Shown here piece by piece: positions 6,950 through 8,450 of a stretch of 8,450 nucleotides of DNA (position 1 is its first letter; every line of letters begins with the position of its first letter). Source of the stretch: Aldersonia sp036524855 (GTDB lineage: Bacteria; Actinomycetota; Actinomycetes; Mycobacteriales; Mycobacteriaceae). The position numbers were made by a program, and so were the translations under genes. The DNA is taken from assembly GCA_036524855.1 (NCBI GenBank), contig DATDBL010000319.1:1-8450 (forward strand). The letters are read 5' to 3'. A model generated the notes under the pieces. It was not told the origin of the DNA and did not search any database. It saw only the letters and a list, made by a program, of their open reading frames with translations.

Positions 6950-7236
6950 CCGCGGCCGCCGAGCCCAAGTCGTCGCCGCTGGGCATCGTGTCCGCGAACC
7001 CGACATCCGATCGCCCACCCCACGCGCAGCACACTACTGGGCCACGCACCGGCCCGGCCGTCGCGGTAGGCACAGCAAGTGCCCCTGGGACGTCACGTCT
7101 CGCGTCGGTCTCCCTCACCCGACCCTTGGGGCGAGGAGACCGCAGCAGCCCCGGTATCACCGGATCGTCGCCCGCGGACTGCCGCGTCGAACCGGCGGGG
7201 AGTGGCCCGCAAGGCCGCACAGCCCTACTTCCAACT
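6950..7236. other. 287-bp GC-rich intergenic stretch without a supported gene
   Basis: It separates the DUF1016 start codon from the right boundary repeat and should hold the promoter of that gene. I see no convincing -10/-35 pair. Open frames on the plus strand are low-complexity Pro/Arg/Ser translations and look like noise. The only clear structure is the inverted repeat at 7106-7142. Confidence 0.6.
7106..7142. repeat. Inverted repeat / hairpin upstream of the DUF1016 gene
   Basis: CGGTCTCC (7106-7113) pairs exactly with GGAGACCG (7135-7142). After one unpaired C, three more pairs (CTC 7114-7116 region with GAG 7133-7135 region) can extend it if the register shifts. The loop contains GACCC and TTGGGG, which may also pair. 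It could be an operator, a leader hairpin or a terminator for transcription coming from the right. Confidence 0.4.
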
Positions 7237-7292
7237 TCATGGATAAAATGATGATTATCCATGACAATGTGGTGAATCCGCAGGGGGAGTGG
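7237..7292. repeat. Composite boundary repeat, right copy
   Basis: It contains TCATGGATAA (7237-7246), an 8-bp spacer, TTATCCATGA (7255-7264), 10 bp that differ from the left copy, and the identical 18-mer AATCCGCAGGGGGAGTGG (7275-7292). Unlike the left copy it leads into a plus-strand coding region. ATG 7239 lies inside the first arm. AGGGGGA in the 18-mer is also a good Shine-Dalgarno for a TTG at 7295 in the frame of the downstream reading. Thus the repeat may be a recombination site, an operator plus ribosome site, or the 5' end of a duplicated gene. Confidence 0.8.
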
Positions 7293-7555
7293 ATTTGGGT
7301 CACCGTGCAACCCAACAGCACCCAGAAGAATGTCAGTTTTTCGCGGTGTCGCCGGCGCTCAAACAACTCGTAGGTCACGATATCAACGGATGGGTCCACT
7401 GGATCCACGCGCAATCAGGCAAGACCCTGGCCGAACTTCGTGGGCAGATTGCCTAGCTCGATGGTCCTGTCCGCGGCTTGCTGGGATGCTTCACGCCTCA
7501 GGGCGACGTCGACGCACCGGATGTCGCATGCTCGGCAGTGGACAAATGGGTGTAG
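7239..7555 (+). pseudogene. Decayed small gene: apparent -1 frameshift plus in-frame amber
   Basis: From ATG 7239 one frame reads MDKMMIIHDNVVNPQGEW and on to a TAG shortly after 7370. Around the T5 run near 7337-7341 the plausible reading moves to the -1 frame, which continues with FFAVSPALKQLVGHDINGW and ...KTLAELRGQIA to TAG at 7454-7456. The same frame then stays open for 32 codons (LDGPVRGLLGCF...) to TAG 7553-7555. One extra T would join the first two parts, and CAG instead of TAG would join the third as RGQIAQLDGPVRG, a natural-looking run. The restored protein would be about 105 residues; I recognise no family. Alternatively a shorter intact gene runs from TTG 7295 (Shine-Dalgarno AGGGGGA, 6-base spacing) to 7456, 53 residues. 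Codon use is less GC-biased than in the flanking genes. Confidence 0.45.
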
Positions 7556-7676
7556 CCGACGCCCAGCGTGCGGTGAGATCAGGCGGCGGCAGCAGTGAGG
7601 GGGAACATCTGTTACAGCGTGGCCGATATAGCTCTTGCCATCCGCCCCGGTGGACAGGGAACCCGACGAACGAAAG

Positions 7677-8210
7677 ATGAACCCCCGCATGAACGCCGCG
7701 ATTATTCCCCATCCCGCGCCCGATCCGTTGCCTCGGCTAAGATTGGCCTGCCCCGAGCGCAAGTCCAAGGTCAAGCCGAGGCCCCGTCGCAAGTCCGTGT
7801 CCAAGATCAGGCGCCAGCTGGGCCATCCCGCGCCCCCGGCCGGTCTCGCCAGCGTACTGGTGCCCGGGGACGACTACGGCTGGTTCGGAGGGAGCCTGCG
7901 ACCGACCACGACGGAGGTGCGGAGTGTCTCGCGGATGCGGCTGCGGATGATCGAGTGCGCCGCCGCGCAGGATACCAGCACCCTCCACGTGGAGGCCGCG
8001 ATCTTCGGGCTCAGCCCCAACTCGGACGAGTTCGTCAGGATGCTCCACCTGTTCTCGTGGGACTGCCGGAAGCAGGGCGAGCCGGACCTGTCCGCCCTGA
8101 TAATTCGCACCGACGGCTGTCCCAGCGAAAGATGGCGGTCCGCATCGGGGCGCAGCTGGGAGGAGTGCGTGATGGATGCCCACCGCTTCTGGAGGAAGCG
8201 GTTCCCATGA
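7677..8210 (+). CDS. Uncharacterised actinobacterial protein, 177 residues
   Basis: The C-terminal half (about 84-177) looks like a conserved domain: a helical start (SRMRLRMIECAAAQ), GLSPNSDEFVRMLHLFSWDCRKQG, then DLSALIIRTDG and a Trp-rich end (WEECVMDAHRFWRKRF). This resembles an unnamed actinobacterial family in which a helical part is followed by LSA(V/L)(V/I)V and a closing W..E....W helix. That match is from memory and gives no function. Residues 1-60 are Pro/Arg/Lys-rich, probably disordered and possibly nucleic-acid binding. The third codon positions are strongly GC-rich through the whole frame, so the N-terminal part is coding too. ATG 7677 is preferred; ATG 7689, GTG 7650 and TTG 7635 are in-frame alternatives and none has a strong ribosome site. 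It follows the decayed small gene by 121 bp. Confidence 0.7.
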   Translation: MNPRMNAAIIPHPAPDPLPRLRLACPERKSKVKPRPRRKSVSKIRRQLGHPAPPAGLASVLVPGDDYGWFGGSLRPTTTEVRSVSRMRLRMIECAAAQDTSTLHVEAAIFGLSPNSDEFVRMLHLFSWDCRKQGEPDLSALIIRTDGCPSERWRSASGRSWEECVMDAHRFWRKRFP

Positions 8211-8378
8211 GTGGCGGCCCCAAGCGAGTGGACCATGGCCGGTGAAGTGATAAGGGTGTGGCTCTCTTGAAGTGACGCGTCTCACGCGCCAATCAGTTTG
8301 GGTTTCACTGATATCACGAGCTGGAACCCGGAACCGGCGGTCGCCGTGCGGGAGCCGAGCCGGGGCACGGGGCGTCGG

Positions 8379-8450
8379 TCAGGGCAACGCCAGGTTCCAG
8401 ACGAGTGCCGCGGCCAGTGCGCCTGCACCGTTGAGCGACCAGTGCAACGC
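8379..8450 (-). CDS. C-terminus of a membrane protein, probably CPBP-family intramembrane protease
   Basis: Only the last 23 codons and the TGA (complement of 8379-8381) are inside the window. They read ALHWSLNGAGALAAALVW then NLALP and stop, a small-residue transmembrane helix carrying H-x-x-x-N. CPBP (Rce1/Abi-type) proteases are known to have an H..xN motif in their last conserved helix, and this ending fits. Other polytopic membrane proteins cannot be excluded from so short a piece. The 168 bp between it and the preceding gene hold two GAAGTGA copies (8244-8250, 8269-8275) and no supported gene. Confidence 0.55.
   Translation of the reverse strand, partial: ALHWSLNGAGALAAALVWNLALP

Noticed and set aside
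6859..7251. Plus-strand frame of 130 codons upstream of the right repeat
   Set aside because: Low-complexity Pro/Ser/Arg composition and overlap with the start of the DUF1016 gene.
7415..7804. Minus-strand frame with a C-x-x-C and a plausible C-terminus
   Set aside because: It runs antisense to the decayed small gene and to the start of the 177-residue protein, has no ribosome site, and the first two thirds look random.
8344..8370. CCGTGC/GCACGG inverted repeat as a terminator of the minus-strand membrane protein gene
   Set aside because: Six pairs with a 15-base loop and no U tract are too weak to call.

Overview
The window comes from a high-GC actinobacterium, probably of the Nocardia/Rhodococcus/Gordonia/Mycobacterium side of the phylum. 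The basis is GC-rich third codon positions, GTG starts, a WYL-type regulator, a lipoprotein of the LIP lipase family and a CsoR-type copper operator. I cannot name a genus from the sequence alone.

Left part (1-4447), ordinary chromosomal genes. On the minus strand lies copA, a Cu(I)-exporting P1B-1 ATPase whose C-terminal end is cut by the window edge. Its 66-bp upstream gap holds a strong Shine-Dalgarno, a likely promoter with a CsoR-like box in the spacer, and a perfect 10-bp inverted repeat. Next upstream, same strand, is a WYL-domain transcriptional regulator. Divergent from it, across a 68-bp gap with a nested inverted repeat, is a secreted lipoprotein lipase with a complete Ser-Asp-His triad.

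Middle part (4527-7292), an accessory-looking segment. Two copies of one composite repeat bracket it: a 10+10 bp palindrome (TCATGGATAA / TTATCCATGA), exactly 10 bp of unrelated sequence, then an identical 18-mer. Between the copies, all on the minus strand, are a DUF1016/YhcG-type PDDEXK nuclease, a protein with two predicted winged-helix domains and a basic tail, and a 60-residue single-pass membrane protein coupled to it by an ATGA overlap. Tandem 11-bp repeats lie upstream of the winged-helix gene. No integrase, transposase or restriction-modification partner is visible. The segment reads as a compact cargo or mobile module of unknown function.

Right part (7239-8450). The second repeat runs into a short plus-strand coding region that looks decayed: one apparent -1 frameshift at a T5 run and one in-frame amber codon. 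It is followed by an uncharacterised 177-residue protein on the plus strand. The last 72 bases hold the C-terminus of a minus-strand protein that resembles a CPBP-family membrane protease.

The left genes are routine apart from their regulatory sites. The points most worth checking are the paired repeats, the winged-helix/mini-membrane-protein pair with its upstream repeats, and the broken small gene at the right boundary.
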